Positions 1 through 7,751 of a stretch of DNA of 22,824 nt are shown piece after piece; position 1 is the first letter of the stretch, and each line of letters begins with the position of its first letter. The translations under genes and the position numbers were made by a program. This DNA comes from DATNFP01 sp035606335 (lineage in GTDB: Bacteria; Bacteroidota; Bacteroidia; Chitinophagales; Chitinophagaceae): positions 1-22,824 of the forward strand of contig DATNFP010000118.1 in assembly GCA_035606335.1 (NCBI GenBank), in the 5' to 3' direction. The notes under the pieces were generated by a model. It made no database searches. It was given only the letters and a program-made list of their open reading frames with translations, and was not told the origin of the DNA.

Positions 1-1328
1 GGAGACAAGCCCCACCTCTTTTCGATGAACGAAAGAATGCTCACTGTTTCATATTGTGTGTGATCTACAAATCCTTGTTTCGCGAATGGAGAGATAATAA
101 TAGCTGGAACACGTGTGCCAGGTCCCCACTTCGTATCTATCACCGGAGGAGCTACATGATCCCAAAAACCACCGTTTTCATCATAAGTAACGATAATTAC
201 CGCGTCTTTACCATTAGGACCATTTAGTACGTCATTTATCAAATCTACTGTATGACTTTCACCTGCCTGAACGTCAGAATAACCAGGGTGTTCATTGTTA
301 AGTCCTAACGGTTTTACAAATGCAACACTTGGTAGCGTACCATTTTTTGCGTCACTGATAAATACGGTTTCGTCTTTAAGGTGATCTTTTTTAGCTTGGG
401 TACCATCAGCATAATTTTTAAAATAGACAAATGGTTGATGGTGAAACTGGAAGGTGGGATCAGGACTGCCGGCTAATGCATTGTCCCATCCGCCGGAGTA
501 CCATGTCCAGGTAACATTTTTATCAGAAAGTCTGTCACCGATAGTTGGTAATGTCTGGTTAGGAACCAATGTAGCTGCGTTAGAGCCCGCAGGGTGTGGC
601 ATATTAACTGAATAGCTTGTATTTACAACATAGCCATCGGGAGTTACAGCCCCATCTGTTATCAATTTACCTGAACCATCTACTTTGGCAACTATGCTGC
701 TTGGTGCGCCTGGAAATACCGGGCTTGCAGCGGCTATAAGCCAAATGTGGTTTAGGAAAGAGCCACCAAATGCACTATGATAAAAGTTATCACACAAGGT
801 ATATTTCTGAGCCATAGCAAGCATTGGTAATAAGCTTGTTTTATAGTAGCCTTGTGATAACCCTGCTGAAGTATTGTACAATGCGTATTTATCCATTTTG
901 CCACCATCTATTTGCATTTGCTCCTGGTAGTAGCGATGCAAAACATCGGGTGTTTCCTGGTCATTGGGTATATACTGATCAATATTAAAATAAGTATTGG
1001 CCAGGTTTGTCGGGAATGCACTTGTACCTGAAATAGCCGGTAAATTAGTATAGGGATTGCCTGCAGAATCAAGCTGTGTAGTGTTGGCCGCAGTTGCATT
1101 TGATAAACCGTTAGCGCCGGAAAATTGTCCGTACAGATTGTCGAAGCTATGGTTTTCCAAATAGATAACCACCACATGGTTTATCTTATTAATGCCTGAT
1201 GGTGAATTGTCTGATGAGCCACCATTATCGCTTTTTTTACAACCGAAAAACGACAGGCTCAATGCCAGCATCCCTGCGACAGGAATAGATAGATGTTTTG
1301 TTTTTAAGGCGTAGAGATTCCTTTTCAT
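1..1328 (-). CDS. Phosphoesterase lipoprotein, AcpA/phospholipase C family (C-terminus cut off by window edge)
   Basis: The reverse strand is open from an ATG at 1326-1328 to the left edge, giving about 442 residues with no stop. The N-terminus is a lipoprotein-type signal: basic MKRN, a hydrophobic stretch, then FFGCKKS with the likely lipidated Cys near residue 30. After a Gly/Ser/Asn linker comes the family signature VVVIYLENHSFDNLYG, which supplies metal and catalytic residues in acid phosphatase AcpA and phospholipase C. Further family blocks follow: SAFGGSFLNHIWLIAAASP, the VTYDENGGFWDHVAPP block, and FVDHTQYETVSILSFIEKRW at the edge. The protein probably hydrolyses phosphate mono- or diesters at the outer membrane or periplasm; the substrate is not readable from the sequence. 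The last part of the domain lies outside the window. No gene follows it within the window, and the next gene upstream is a response regulator about 190 bp away. Confidence 0.88.
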   Translation of the reverse strand, partial: MKRNLYALKTKHLSIPVAGMLALSLSFFGCKKSDNGGSSDNSPSGINKINHVVVIYLENHSFDNLYGQFSGANGLSNATAANTTQLDSAGNPYTNLPAISGTSAFPTNLANTYFNIDQYIPNDQETPDVLHRYYQEQMQIDGGKMDKYALYNTSAGLSQGYYKTSLLPMLAMAQKYTLCDNFYHSAFGGSFLNHIWLIAAASPVFPGAPSSIVAKVDGSGKLITDGAVTPDGYVVNTSYSVNMPHPAGSNAATLVPNQTLPTIGDRLSDKNVTWTWYSGGWDNALAGSPDPTFQFHHQPFVYFKNYADGTQAKKDHLKDETVFISDAKNGTLPSVAFVKPLGLNNEHPGYSDVQAGESHTVDLINDVLNGPNGKDAVIIVTYDENGGFWDHVAPPVIDTKWGPGTRVPAIIISPFAKQGFVDHTQYETVSILSFIEKRWGLS

Positions 1329-1518
1329 AAGAGCACGTTTAATTTTATCTGCTGATTGATTTAAGCGTAAAAAAACGCTACTCGTATGAATAGAATATTA
1401 ATGTTAGATAATCTTTGTGTTATGGTCGGAGCTTGAAATAATTAATGATTATTCTAGCGGATTTATCTTATTGATTGATAATCATACCACAGTAAAGCAA
1501 ATTAACTTACTGGTGCCA

Positions 1519-1923
1519 TCAAGGTTTGTCTTTAAGGATACTATTCAGTTCTTCCAGTTTATCTTTATCCAATGGTTTATTCAGATAACTGCGTACATAA
1601 GGATTACCACATGCTTTTTGTTTGTCTTCAGTATGGGTTGAAGTGGTTAGCATCATGATAATGCAGTTTCTTTTTATTTTTTCAGGAAGCTGTGTGTAGG
1701 CATCGAGAAATTCAAAGCCATTCATTCCCGGCATATTGATGTCCAGCAGTATGAGATCAGGTAAAGCACTTAGATCGCTTTGTTTTTCGGTAAGGTAACT
1801 AAGAGCATTTTTTGCAGAATCCATGATTATTACTTCATCAGTAAATGAATATCTGTCCATCACACGCTTTGCAATGTATAAGTCTATCTCATTGTCGTCT
1901 ATTACCATTACTTTATTTACCAT
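1519..1923 (-). CDS. Single-domain response regulator (CheY/Rcp1-like receiver)
   Basis: The 134-residue protein is one receiver domain and nothing else. The acidic pair D9-D10 (VIDDNEID) and the phosphoacceptor D61 (LILLDINMPGMNG) are present, as are the T93/T94 switch position (MLTTST) and the conserved lysine K116 (LNKPLD). With no output domain it should act by protein-protein contact or as a phosphorelay intermediate in the cytoplasm. Its ATG lies three bases after the TGA of the histidine kinase gene, so the two are almost certainly co-transcribed and probably translationally coupled. The kinase is the obvious partner. The output target is unknown. Confidence 0.93.
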   Translation of the reverse strand: MVNKVMVIDDNEIDLYIAKRVMDRYSFTDEVIIMDSAKNALSYLTEKQSDLSALPDLILLDINMPGMNGFEFLDAYTQLPEKIKRNCIIMMLTTSTHTEDKQKACGNPYVRSYLNKPLDKDKLEELNSILKDKP

Positions 1924-1926
1924 TGA

Positions 1927-4173
1927 TCAAAAATTTTGAGTGTTTCTAATGTTTGGAATAGTAACAATAAATTTTGTCCCCTTGCCTGGTTCTGATTCAA
2001 ATTGAATTGTTCCGTGTAGCTTTTCAACAGTTTCTTTTACTATATAAAGTCCTAAGCCGGAACCTATAGATTTATTTGAGATCCTATAGAACATGTCAAA
2101 TATCTTCTCATGATTTTCCTTGCTAATGCCTATCCCATTATCTTCTATGGTAATAACAGCCTTTTCATTGCATGATTGCACATCTATATCAACAAAAGGA
2201 TCCGCTGCCTCCGGATTGCTATAGCGAACGGCATTTGATATAAGGTTATTGAATATTATTGTCATCCTGCCGGGATCGGAATAAAAAGTATCACATTCAT
2301 CTATATTAATACGAATATTGACTTTTGCGGCTGAGGATACCATGTACTTAAGGTTGTTTTTTATATACTCAAGCAAATTGGCAAATTTTACTTCTTCTTC
2401 CTTCGTCTCAAGTCTCGCATTTCTTGAGTAGTCAAGGATGTCGCTAATAAAGCCATCCAGTTTATTTATATTTTTCTTTATTAGCTGTATATCTCCCGCG
2501 ATATTCTTATCTGTGGTTTCGACTTCAATTAATCCTATTATCCCTAACATGGAAGATAACGGCGCTCTAAGGTCGTGCGAAACGCTGTAAACAAAACGGT
2601 CCAATTCACCATTAGACTTTTTTAATTCTTCATTAGAGGCTTTTAACGCATCTTCATATTCCTTTTGCTCGGTAATGTTTCTGAAGTTTATTACAATGCC
2701 TTTAATCACAGGGTCGTTAATAAGATTAATCGCCACTCGCTCTGTCCATATTATTCCTCCATCTTTTTTGTTAAGCCGGTAAACAGCTTTTTTTATTTCT
2801 CCGGGATTTGCAAGTAGATCTTTTAAAAATTTTTCTACAATAATCCTATCATCAGCGTATACAAATTCAGCATTAGATCTGCCAATAACTTCTTCCGGCC
2901 TGGAGCCCGTTACTCTCTGTATAGAGTCACTTGCAAAAACAATATCAAAATTTTCATCTACTACCACAATTGCATCCGACGAGTTTTCTAAAAATGTGCG
3001 AAATCTGTGTTCACTATCTCTAAGTGCTTGTTCTGCCTCTATTCTTTTCGTTATATCAGCAGTCACGCCGTCAATCCTCAGTAGTTTACTATTATTATCT
3101 AATGTAGGTACGATTTTAGTTTCCAGCCACTTGATTTCATCATTCTTATTTCGAATACGATAAGTATTGACAATTTCTTTTCCCTCTCTCATTTTTGAAT
3201 CGTTAGCCCATATTGCACCCTTATCTTCCTCAAGTACTACTTCTATCCATAAATTGGAATTTTGGAAAAAATCGTCCTGTGTGTACCCATATATGTCCTC
3301 ACAGGACTTGCTCATCTGGGTAACCTGATTATGCTCCATATCAACTGTAAAAAACACTTCCCTTATATTTTCAAAAAGTGTTCTTAATTCGTTATTCGCT
3401 TTTACCAGTTTCAGGTTTGCCTTTCTTTTTTCAGTGATATCCCGCATTGTGCCAATAAACTTTATTTTTTTATTGGAAGCATCTACAATAATGTCTGCAC
3501 ATTCATGTATTATTTTTTCTGTGCCATCTTGTAAAATGATGCGATGTTCAAGATCATATCTCTCTCCCTCTTCTATAGATCTCCTTAATGCTTCTTTTAG
3601 CAACGGAACGTCATCTGGGTGAACTCTGGTGAAAAAGGCGTCATTACTTGGCGTAATGCTTCCCGGCTCAAAGCCCAATATACGGTATGTTTCATCCGAC
3701 CAGTAACGCATACTATTGTTCAAGTGATTAAAGTCGGAAAGACTAAATTCCCAACTACCAACATGCGCTATTCTTTGCGAAGACTCAAGATGAGATGCAT
3801 GTAACTCCTTTTCTTTCTCCGCTTTTTTTCTTTTTAAAGTCTCTTCTTTAAGGATTTTGGCTATTTGTGAAAGTTTATGAAAATCAAGATCACGGATGTT
3901 ATTTTCTTCTTGTGAATCTTTAAGAATAGCAAGTGATTCTTTTAAAGATTCGAATACAATTTTATTTTCTTCTTCAATTTCCTTTTTTATTTTATCATTC
4001 AATGCTTCCTTTTCCGATGAGCTTTCTTCAATAGTTCGTTTCAGTATTTGACTATCAGCTTCATAAAAATCATAAGATTTACTAATGGCCTGAAATAAAG
4101 CCTGTACATCAGCCGGTAGCTTATCTGTCTTTTTAACGTACTTATTTATTTGCTCTTGTAAAACTTTATTCAT
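1927..4173 (-). CDS. Soluble multi-PAS sensor histidine kinase
   Basis: The 748-residue protein has no membrane segment, so it should be cytosolic. Residues 1-130 form a mostly helical, charged region. Its first 60 residues (LPADVQALFQAISKSYDFYE, then a coiled coil) resemble an N-terminal dimerisation segment seen in many bacterial sensor kinases. Three PAS domains follow: about 135-250 (PAS_3 type, with VHPDD and FIGTMRDITEKR), 260-378 (ending in DGVTADITKR) and 385-505 (ending in NFRNITEQK). The HisKA domain contains the H-box VYSVSHDLRAPLSS with phosphoacceptor H533. The ATPase domain has the N-box around 642-652, G1 box DNGIGIS (678-684) and G2 box GSGLGLYIVKE (704-714), so the kinase looks catalytically complete. 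The signal is unknown; no haem- or flavin-binding residue can be assigned by eye. It is followed directly by its likely partner receiver gene. Confidence 0.95.
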   Translation of the reverse strand: MNKVLQEQINKYVKKTDKLPADVQALFQAISKSYDFYEADSQILKRTIEESSSEKEALNDKIKKEIEEENKIVFESLKESLAILKDSQEENNIRDLDFHKLSQIAKILKEETLKRKKAEKEKELHASHLESSQRIAHVGSWEFSLSDFNHLNNSMRYWSDETYRILGFEPGSITPSNDAFFTRVHPDDVPLLKEALRRSIEEGERYDLEHRIILQDGTEKIIHECADIIVDASNKKIKFIGTMRDITEKRKANLKLVKANNELRTLFENIREVFFTVDMEHNQVTQMSKSCEDIYGYTQDDFFQNSNLWIEVVLEEDKGAIWANDSKMREGKEIVNTYRIRNKNDEIKWLETKIVPTLDNNSKLLRIDGVTADITKRIEAEQALRDSEHRFRTFLENSSDAIVVVDENFDIVFASDSIQRVTGSRPEEVIGRSNAEFVYADDRIIVEKFLKDLLANPGEIKKAVYRLNKKDGGIIWTERVAINLINDPVIKGIVINFRNITEQKEYEDALKASNEELKKSNGELDRFVYSVSHDLRAPLSSMLGIIGLIEVETTDKNIAGDIQLIKKNINKLDGFISDILDYSRNARLETKEEEVKFANLLEYIKNNLKYMVSSAAKVNIRINIDECDTFYSDPGRMTIIFNNLISNAVRYSNPEAADPFVDIDVQSCNEKAVITIEDNGIGISKENHEKIFDMFYRISNKSIGSGLGLYIVKETVEKLHGTIQFESEPGKGTKFIVTIPNIRNTQNF

Positions 4174-4625
4174 GCTTATTTTCTGCTATTCTGTAATAAA
4201 TAATTGTATCGAATAATGCCTGTCCAAATGAGGCTGATCGGTAACAGTGTTATAAAATAATAGTATTACAATAACTGCATGCCGATTTTGATCCTCTTCA
4301 ACTGTTCAATCCAGATATTTCTTTTTATTTTATCCTCTTTACAAGCTATTAATAGCATTATAAAATATGGTATTGATTACAGGGACTAAGTAAAATAGAT
4401 TTAAGCTTGGAATGGCATGGCCATTTACACGCTTCCATTTAAAGTTAATTGATAAACAATAAATTTCAAATACAACCGATGAGGATCTGCTATATAAAAA
4501 TAATGGTAATAGATAAACTTCAAACATAGAATACTGCTCAGGAGTATAACTGTCTGCGCATGGTTTTTGTATATTATTTAATTAGCATGTTTTACAATAT
4601 TGTTTCTGCGCGAAAATGAAAAACT
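4174..4625. other. Divergent intergenic region, no gene supported
   Basis: These 452 bases separate the divergent kinase and MidA-type genes. The only sizeable open frame (4339-4527, minus, 62 codons) has no recognisable motif, no neighbour suggesting an operon and an A+T-rich low-complexity translation, so I do not call it. A TATGTTTG -7-like box occurs on the minus strand at 4521-4528, but it has no -33 partner and is about 350 bases from the kinase start. I see no tRNA, riboswitch fold or repeat. The region presumably holds both genes' promoters. Confidence 0.5.
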
Positions 4626-5717
4626 GTGCTTTCTGAGATAATCATACAAAAAATAATAAACGAAGGCCCGATCAAATTCCGGGATTTTATGGAAATGGCA
4701 TTGTATTATCCGGATTTGGGTTATTACACTTCTGCAAAAGAAAAGATAGGGGTTGATGGCGATTATTACACAAGTACAAGTCTGACTTTTGTGTTTGGTG
4801 CTTTAATAGGCCGGCAGATCGAAGAAATGTGGAGTTTATTAGGCAAAGTACCATTTACTATAGTTGAGTATGGGGCTGGTACAGGCTCGATGTGCAGGGA
4901 TATTCTTACATATCTTAAGAGAAACAAACGACTATATGATGAGCTTAATTATTGTATCGTAGAAAAAAATACTATTTGTAAAAAAGAAATAAACGATTTC
5001 GGACAAAAGGTAAAATTTTATAACTCAATACGAGACATCGGAGATGTTACCGGGTGCATTTTGTCGAATGAGTTACTTGATAATTTTGCCGTTCATAGAG
5101 TTGTAATGAAAGATGAGTTAATGGAAGTGCTGGTAGGATATGAAAATGGCTTTGTTGAAATATTGCAACCTGCATCACAAGAACTTAAAGACTACTTGCA
5201 ACAATTAAATGTAGAATTGCCGCAGGGTTTTCATACGGAAATAAATTTACAGGTTTTAGAATGGGCAAAAGAAGTTGCTACTGCTTTAAAAAAAGGATTT
5301 GTATTAACGATAGATTATGGCTATCCGTCATCTGAGCTGTATTGTGACTATAGGCGCATGGGGACTTTGATGTGTTATTATAAGCACAGCATAAACGATT
5401 GCCCTTATAACTACATTGGAGAACAGGATATTACTACACACGTTAACTTTTCGGCACTGTACTATTGGGGTCTAAAAAATGGATTGGATTGCAGCGGGTT
5501 TACAGATCAGTTTCATTTCCTGCATGGTCTTGGGTTTGTTGATTATTTAAGAGAAATAGAGAAAAATAATGCAAAAAGTTTTTCAGACAGAGAAAAAGAA
5601 TTACTGATAAATAACCTGCTATTGGACATGGGAAATAAATTCAAAGTGCTTATTCAGCAAAAAGGAATAGCACCATGCCAGCTTTCCGGATTGAAATTTT
5701 CTAAGCAATATGTATAA
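4626..5717 (+). CDS. MidA-type SAM-dependent methyltransferase (DUF185/NDUFAF7 family)
   Basis: The 363-residue protein belongs to the family of mitochondrial NDUFAF7/MidA, which methylates an arginine of a complex I subunit; the bacterial substrate is not established. Family blocks are all present: N-terminal GPIKFRDFMEMALYYPDLGY (14-33), the Asp-Tyr-Tyr-Thr-Ser element at 46-50, the SAM-binding loop EYGAGTG (81-87), SNELLDNFAVHRV (147-159) and TIDYGYP (228-234). The start is GTG at 4626: an in-frame TGA at 4617-4619 rules out any upstream start, and the next in-frame ATG would remove the conserved N-terminal block. A six-codon out-of-frame ATG reading frame (4616-4636) overlaps this GTG. 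The gene is convergent with the VOC gene that ends 25 bases beyond its stop. It appears to be a stand-alone unit. Confidence 0.9.
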   Translation: MLSEIIIQKIINEGPIKFRDFMEMALYYPDLGYYTSAKEKIGVDGDYYTSTSLTFVFGALIGRQIEEMWSLLGKVPFTIVEYGAGTGSMCRDILTYLKRNKRLYDELNYCIVEKNTICKKEINDFGQKVKFYNSIRDIGDVTGCILSNELLDNFAVHRVVMKDELMEVLVGYENGFVEILQPASQELKDYLQQLNVELPQGFHTEINLQVLEWAKEVATALKKGFVLTIDYGYPSSELYCDYRRMGTLMCYYKHSINDCPYNYIGEQDITTHVNFSALYYWGLKNGLDCSGFTDQFHFLHGLGFVDYLREIEKNNAKSFSDREKELLINNLLLDMGNKFKVLIQQKGIAPCQLSGLKFSKQYV

Positions 5718-5733
5718 AAAGTAAAATATCGTT

Positions 5734-5756
5734 GAGAGTGACTCATTTCACTTTTT
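5734..5756 (+). terminator. Possible weak terminator of the MidA-type gene
   Basis: AGTGA (5737-5741) and TCACT (5748-5752) form a short stem with a six-base loop. A G-T/A-T extension lengthens it outward, and TTTTC follows. It lies just after the methyltransferase stop and overlaps the last codons of the convergent VOC gene. The stem is short, so the call is weak. Confidence 0.3.
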
Positions 5757-6114
5757 CAGTAAAAGTAATCTTATTGCCAACCGGATCAATCACTGTCATC
5801 GTTATATATTCAGGATCCCATTCAGGAGTTTCTAACCCCGGACGGTTATATTTATACTTCTTGTCAATAAGCTGCTGATGATATTCTTTTAGCCCCTTGA
5901 ATTCGTCTATTGTAATGCGGACTCCGGGCGAGCCATCGCCGTGATGTTCTGAAAGAAATAATATGATGTCTCTAAAGGAGGCCTGCATGAATTTAGGAGT
6001 AGTCCCCGGCTCAAATTCGTGCGTCCAATCAATTTTAAAACCAAGCCAGTCAACATAAAATTCAATGGTCTTATTATAATCAAAAATGCGAAGAACTGGT
6101 TTTATTACTGACAT
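5743..6114 (-). CDS. VOC-fold protein, bleomycin-resistance-like
   Basis: The 123-residue protein has the vicinal-oxygen-chelate fold pattern of glyoxalase and bleomycin-binding proteins. It opens with KPVLRIFDYNKTIEFYVDWLGF, contains LFLSEHHGDGSPGVRI (family members have SEHHGD followed by a Pro-Gly), and closes with MTVIDPVGNKITFTE. The size is normal for a single-domain member that dimerises. Drug-sequestering Ble proteins and metal-dependent enzymes share this scaffold, and many chromosomal homologues have no tested resistance role, so the ligand is left open. It reads toward the MidA-type gene and shows no operon partner. No good promoter motif was found upstream. Confidence 0.85.
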   Translation of the reverse strand: MSVIKPVLRIFDYNKTIEFYVDWLGFKIDWTHEFEPGTTPKFMQASFRDIILFLSEHHGDGSPGVRITIDEFKGLKEYHQQLIDKKYKYNRPGLETPEWDPEYITMTVIDPVGNKITFTEKVK

Positions 6115-6335
6115 ATACTATACATATTTTTAAGGTAATAGTTCGGAATTATGTTTTTCATTTATTGAGCCTATAACATTCCCCGGCGAGAGAGAAGCTA
6201 ATTCTTTATTTATAATGAATAATTAAAGTGAAGAAATCACCAATTGTAATTTGCAATATTGGCATTTTTTTCAAATTCCCGAAATATATACAAACAAATA
6301 AATGATAATATTTTGTAAGGAATGAGAGTTCTTTT

Positions 6336-6599
6336 TTATTGTCTTTCCTCGCCGGGTATTGCATTTTGAGGCTTATATTTTTGTATGATTTTCCTGCCCC
6401 TTATGGAATAACCAAAAATCGGAGCAAGAAGACAGATATCAAACAAACTCAATAATAAGATCAGCAATCCTACACCAATTAATACGACATTTAGAGGTAG
6501 TCTGTATGTGGAATATCCCCATGCCATAATTGCAAAACCGATGATGCTTCTTAAACCACGGCCAACCTGACTAGCCATAAAACGAAAAAAGTTTTTCAT
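6336..6599 (-). CDS. Small two-helix membrane protein (YgaP/DUF2892-like)
   Basis: The 87-residue protein has a short basic N-terminus, a first hydrophobic segment at about 16-33 (LRSIIGFAIMAWGYSTY) and a second at about 36-60 ending in LFDICLLAPIFG. The arrangement, including the Cys before a Pro and the final Gly, recalls the YgaP-type transmembrane domain (DUF2892), but the match is by eye only. A charged C-terminal tail (residues 66-87) should face the cytoplasm or periplasm. Function is unknown. It stands alone between the VOC gene and the divergent permease gene. Confidence 0.6.
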   Translation of the reverse strand: MKNFFRFMASQVGRGLRSIIGFAIMAWGYSTYRLPLNVVLIGVGLLILLLSLFDICLLAPIFGYSIRGRKIIQKYKPQNAIPGEERQ

Positions 6600-6778
6600 T
6601 GATGTATTTTGATCAGGAAGACAGAAAAATTATGCCTTCATAAGATCAAAAGGGATATTAAAGAGTTTAAATCTTAGGGGGTAGTTATCAATAATTTATG
6701 ATCCATTTTAATTACATATTTCTCAAAGAACATTCATGATGCTAAATCAACAGGAACCTTTAATTTTAAACCAGATAC

Positions 6779-7519
6779 ATGATACTACCTTATATTATAG
6801 CCGTATGTTTTCTGGCTACTCTGGTTCGTTCAACTTTTGGCTTTGGTGAATCCCTTGTTGCAGTTCCCCTGTTTGTGCTTTTTATTCCCCTCGAGGTTGC
6901 CGTTCCGCTTTCGGTACTTATGTCTGTATTTGTGGCATTGATCGTTGTCATTCAGGATCACAAGGAAATACAGATAGCCAGCGCCAGGTGGCTGATCTTA
7001 TATGCGCTTTTGGGCATCCCGTTGGGCCTGCTCATCCTCATTTATGGGAATGAGTATTGGGTAAAGATCGTCCTGGCGGTGTTGATTATAAGTTATAGTG
7101 TTTATGCAATGTCGGCGAAAAATGCGCTGCATCTTGAAAATGATAATCGCTTTTGGCTATTTATCTGTGGCTTTTTATCAGGGGTGCTTGGTGGAGCTTA
7201 CGGACTCAATGGGCCACCGCTTGCAGTATATGGCAATATGAGAAGATGGAGTGCAAAACATTTCAGAGCAACTCTACAGGCATATTTTCTTGCCGCGAGT
7301 TTTATCGGTATACTGGGATATAGCATAAAAGGATTATTAGATTTTACCGTTATAAAATATTTCCTGATTTGTCTGCCTGCAATGATACCAGCTATATTTT
7401 TAGGCAGATATTTTAACCACAAGCTTCACGGTGCCGCCTTCTTCAAGTATGTGTATTGGGGGTTGATTCTTATTGGCGCTTTGCTATTAATCTTTACAAT
7501 CGCAGGTATAAAGAGCTAA
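6779..7519 (+). CDS. TauE/SafE (sulfite exporter/TSUP) family permease
   Basis: The 246-residue protein is almost entirely hydrophobic, with about eight membrane segments. It shows the internal duplication typical of the TSUP family: the first half carries STFGFGESLVAVPL (18-31) and the second half GVLGGAYGLNGPPLAVYG (135-152). TSUP proteins move sulfite, sulfoacetate or other organic anions across the inner membrane, but family members differ widely and no neighbouring sulfur gene indicates a substrate here. The ATG at 6779 starts directly at the first hydrophobic segment, as expected. The next feature downstream is a tRNA in the opposite orientation. Confidence 0.87.
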   Translation: MILPYIIAVCFLATLVRSTFGFGESLVAVPLFVLFIPLEVAVPLSVLMSVFVALIVVIQDHKEIQIASARWLILYALLGIPLGLLILIYGNEYWVKIVLAVLIISYSVYAMSAKNALHLENDNRFWLFICGFLSGVLGGAYGLNGPPLAVYGNMRRWSAKHFRATLQAYFLAASFIGILGYSIKGLLDFTVIKYFLICLPAMIPAIFLGRYFNHKLHGAAFFKYVYWGLILIGALLLIFTIAGIKS

Positions 7520-7580
7520 ATGATTATTCTGCAAAAGGCTACCAATTACTAACCTTCATGAACAATGCGGTTATCTGCTT

Positions 7581-7618
7581 AAAATAAAAAAGGGTTTCAA
7601 ACTTGGTCGCTTGAAACC
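7581..7618 (-). terminator. Intrinsic terminator of tRNA-Asn
   Basis: GGTTTCAA (7593-7600) and TTGAAACC (7611-7618) form a perfect 8-bp stem with a 10-base loop. On the minus strand the stem is followed by CTTTTTTATTTT, a good U-tract. It sits 11 bases past the encoded CCA end of the tRNA, as expected for a Rho-independent terminator. No comparable U-tract exists on the plus side, so it serves the tRNA rather than the permease gene. Confidence 0.82.
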
Positions 7619-7629
7619 ATTTATCTGTT

Positions 7630-7706
7630 TGGCTCCCCCTGTTAGACTTGAACTAACGACCCCCTGATTAACAGTCAGGTGCTCTAACCAACTGAGCTAA
7701 GGAGGA
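7630..7706 (-). tRNA. tRNA-Asn (anticodon GTT), CCA encoded
   Basis: The minus strand folds into a complete cloverleaf. The acceptor stem pairs TCCTCCT with AGGGGGA (one G-U pair). The D-arm carries AGCTCAGTTGGTTAGAGC. The anticodon arm is CTGAC TGTTAAT-type with loop CTGTTAA, giving anticodon GTT (Asn). The T-arm is GTTAG TTCAAGT CTAAC. The discriminator is G and the CCA end is encoded (7630-7632). Without CCA the gene spans 7633-7706. A -33/-7 promoter lies just upstream and a terminator just downstream, so it is a single-tRNA unit. Confidence 0.97.
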
Positions 7707-7721
7707 GTGTAATTTGGGTTG

Positions 7722-7751
7722 CAAAAATAAGCAGTTTATCCTTTTGGCAAA
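7722..7751 (-). promoter_or_regulatory. Bacteroidota-type promoter of tRNA-Asn
   Basis: On the minus strand TTTG (7748-7751) is followed after 18 bases by TATTTTTG (7722-7729), an exact TAnnTTTG -7 element followed by C. The expected start lies near 7715, leaving a leader of roughly nine bases before the tRNA. The -33 element falls inside the last codons of the glycosyltransferase gene. Confidence 0.65.

Noticed and set aside
1364..1379. AGCGT-A6-ACGCT inverted repeat upstream of the phosphoesterase gene
   Set aside because: The 5-bp stem is short, no U-tract follows, and its position at about 40 bases before the start fits neither a terminator nor a known operator.
1445..1485. ATGATTAT...ATAATCAT inverted repeat downstream of the response regulator
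   Set aside because: The arms are pure A+T but for one G/C, the loop is 25 bases and there is no U-tract, so chance pairing is likely.
1417..1641. 74-codon plus-strand open frame overlapping the response regulator gene
   Set aside because: It overlaps the well-supported receiver domain on the opposite strand and has no family resemblance.
4339..4527. 62-codon open frame on the minus strand between the kinase and methyltransferase genes
   Set aside because: It has no motif, no good start context and no operon partner; length and composition are as expected by chance in A+T-rich DNA.
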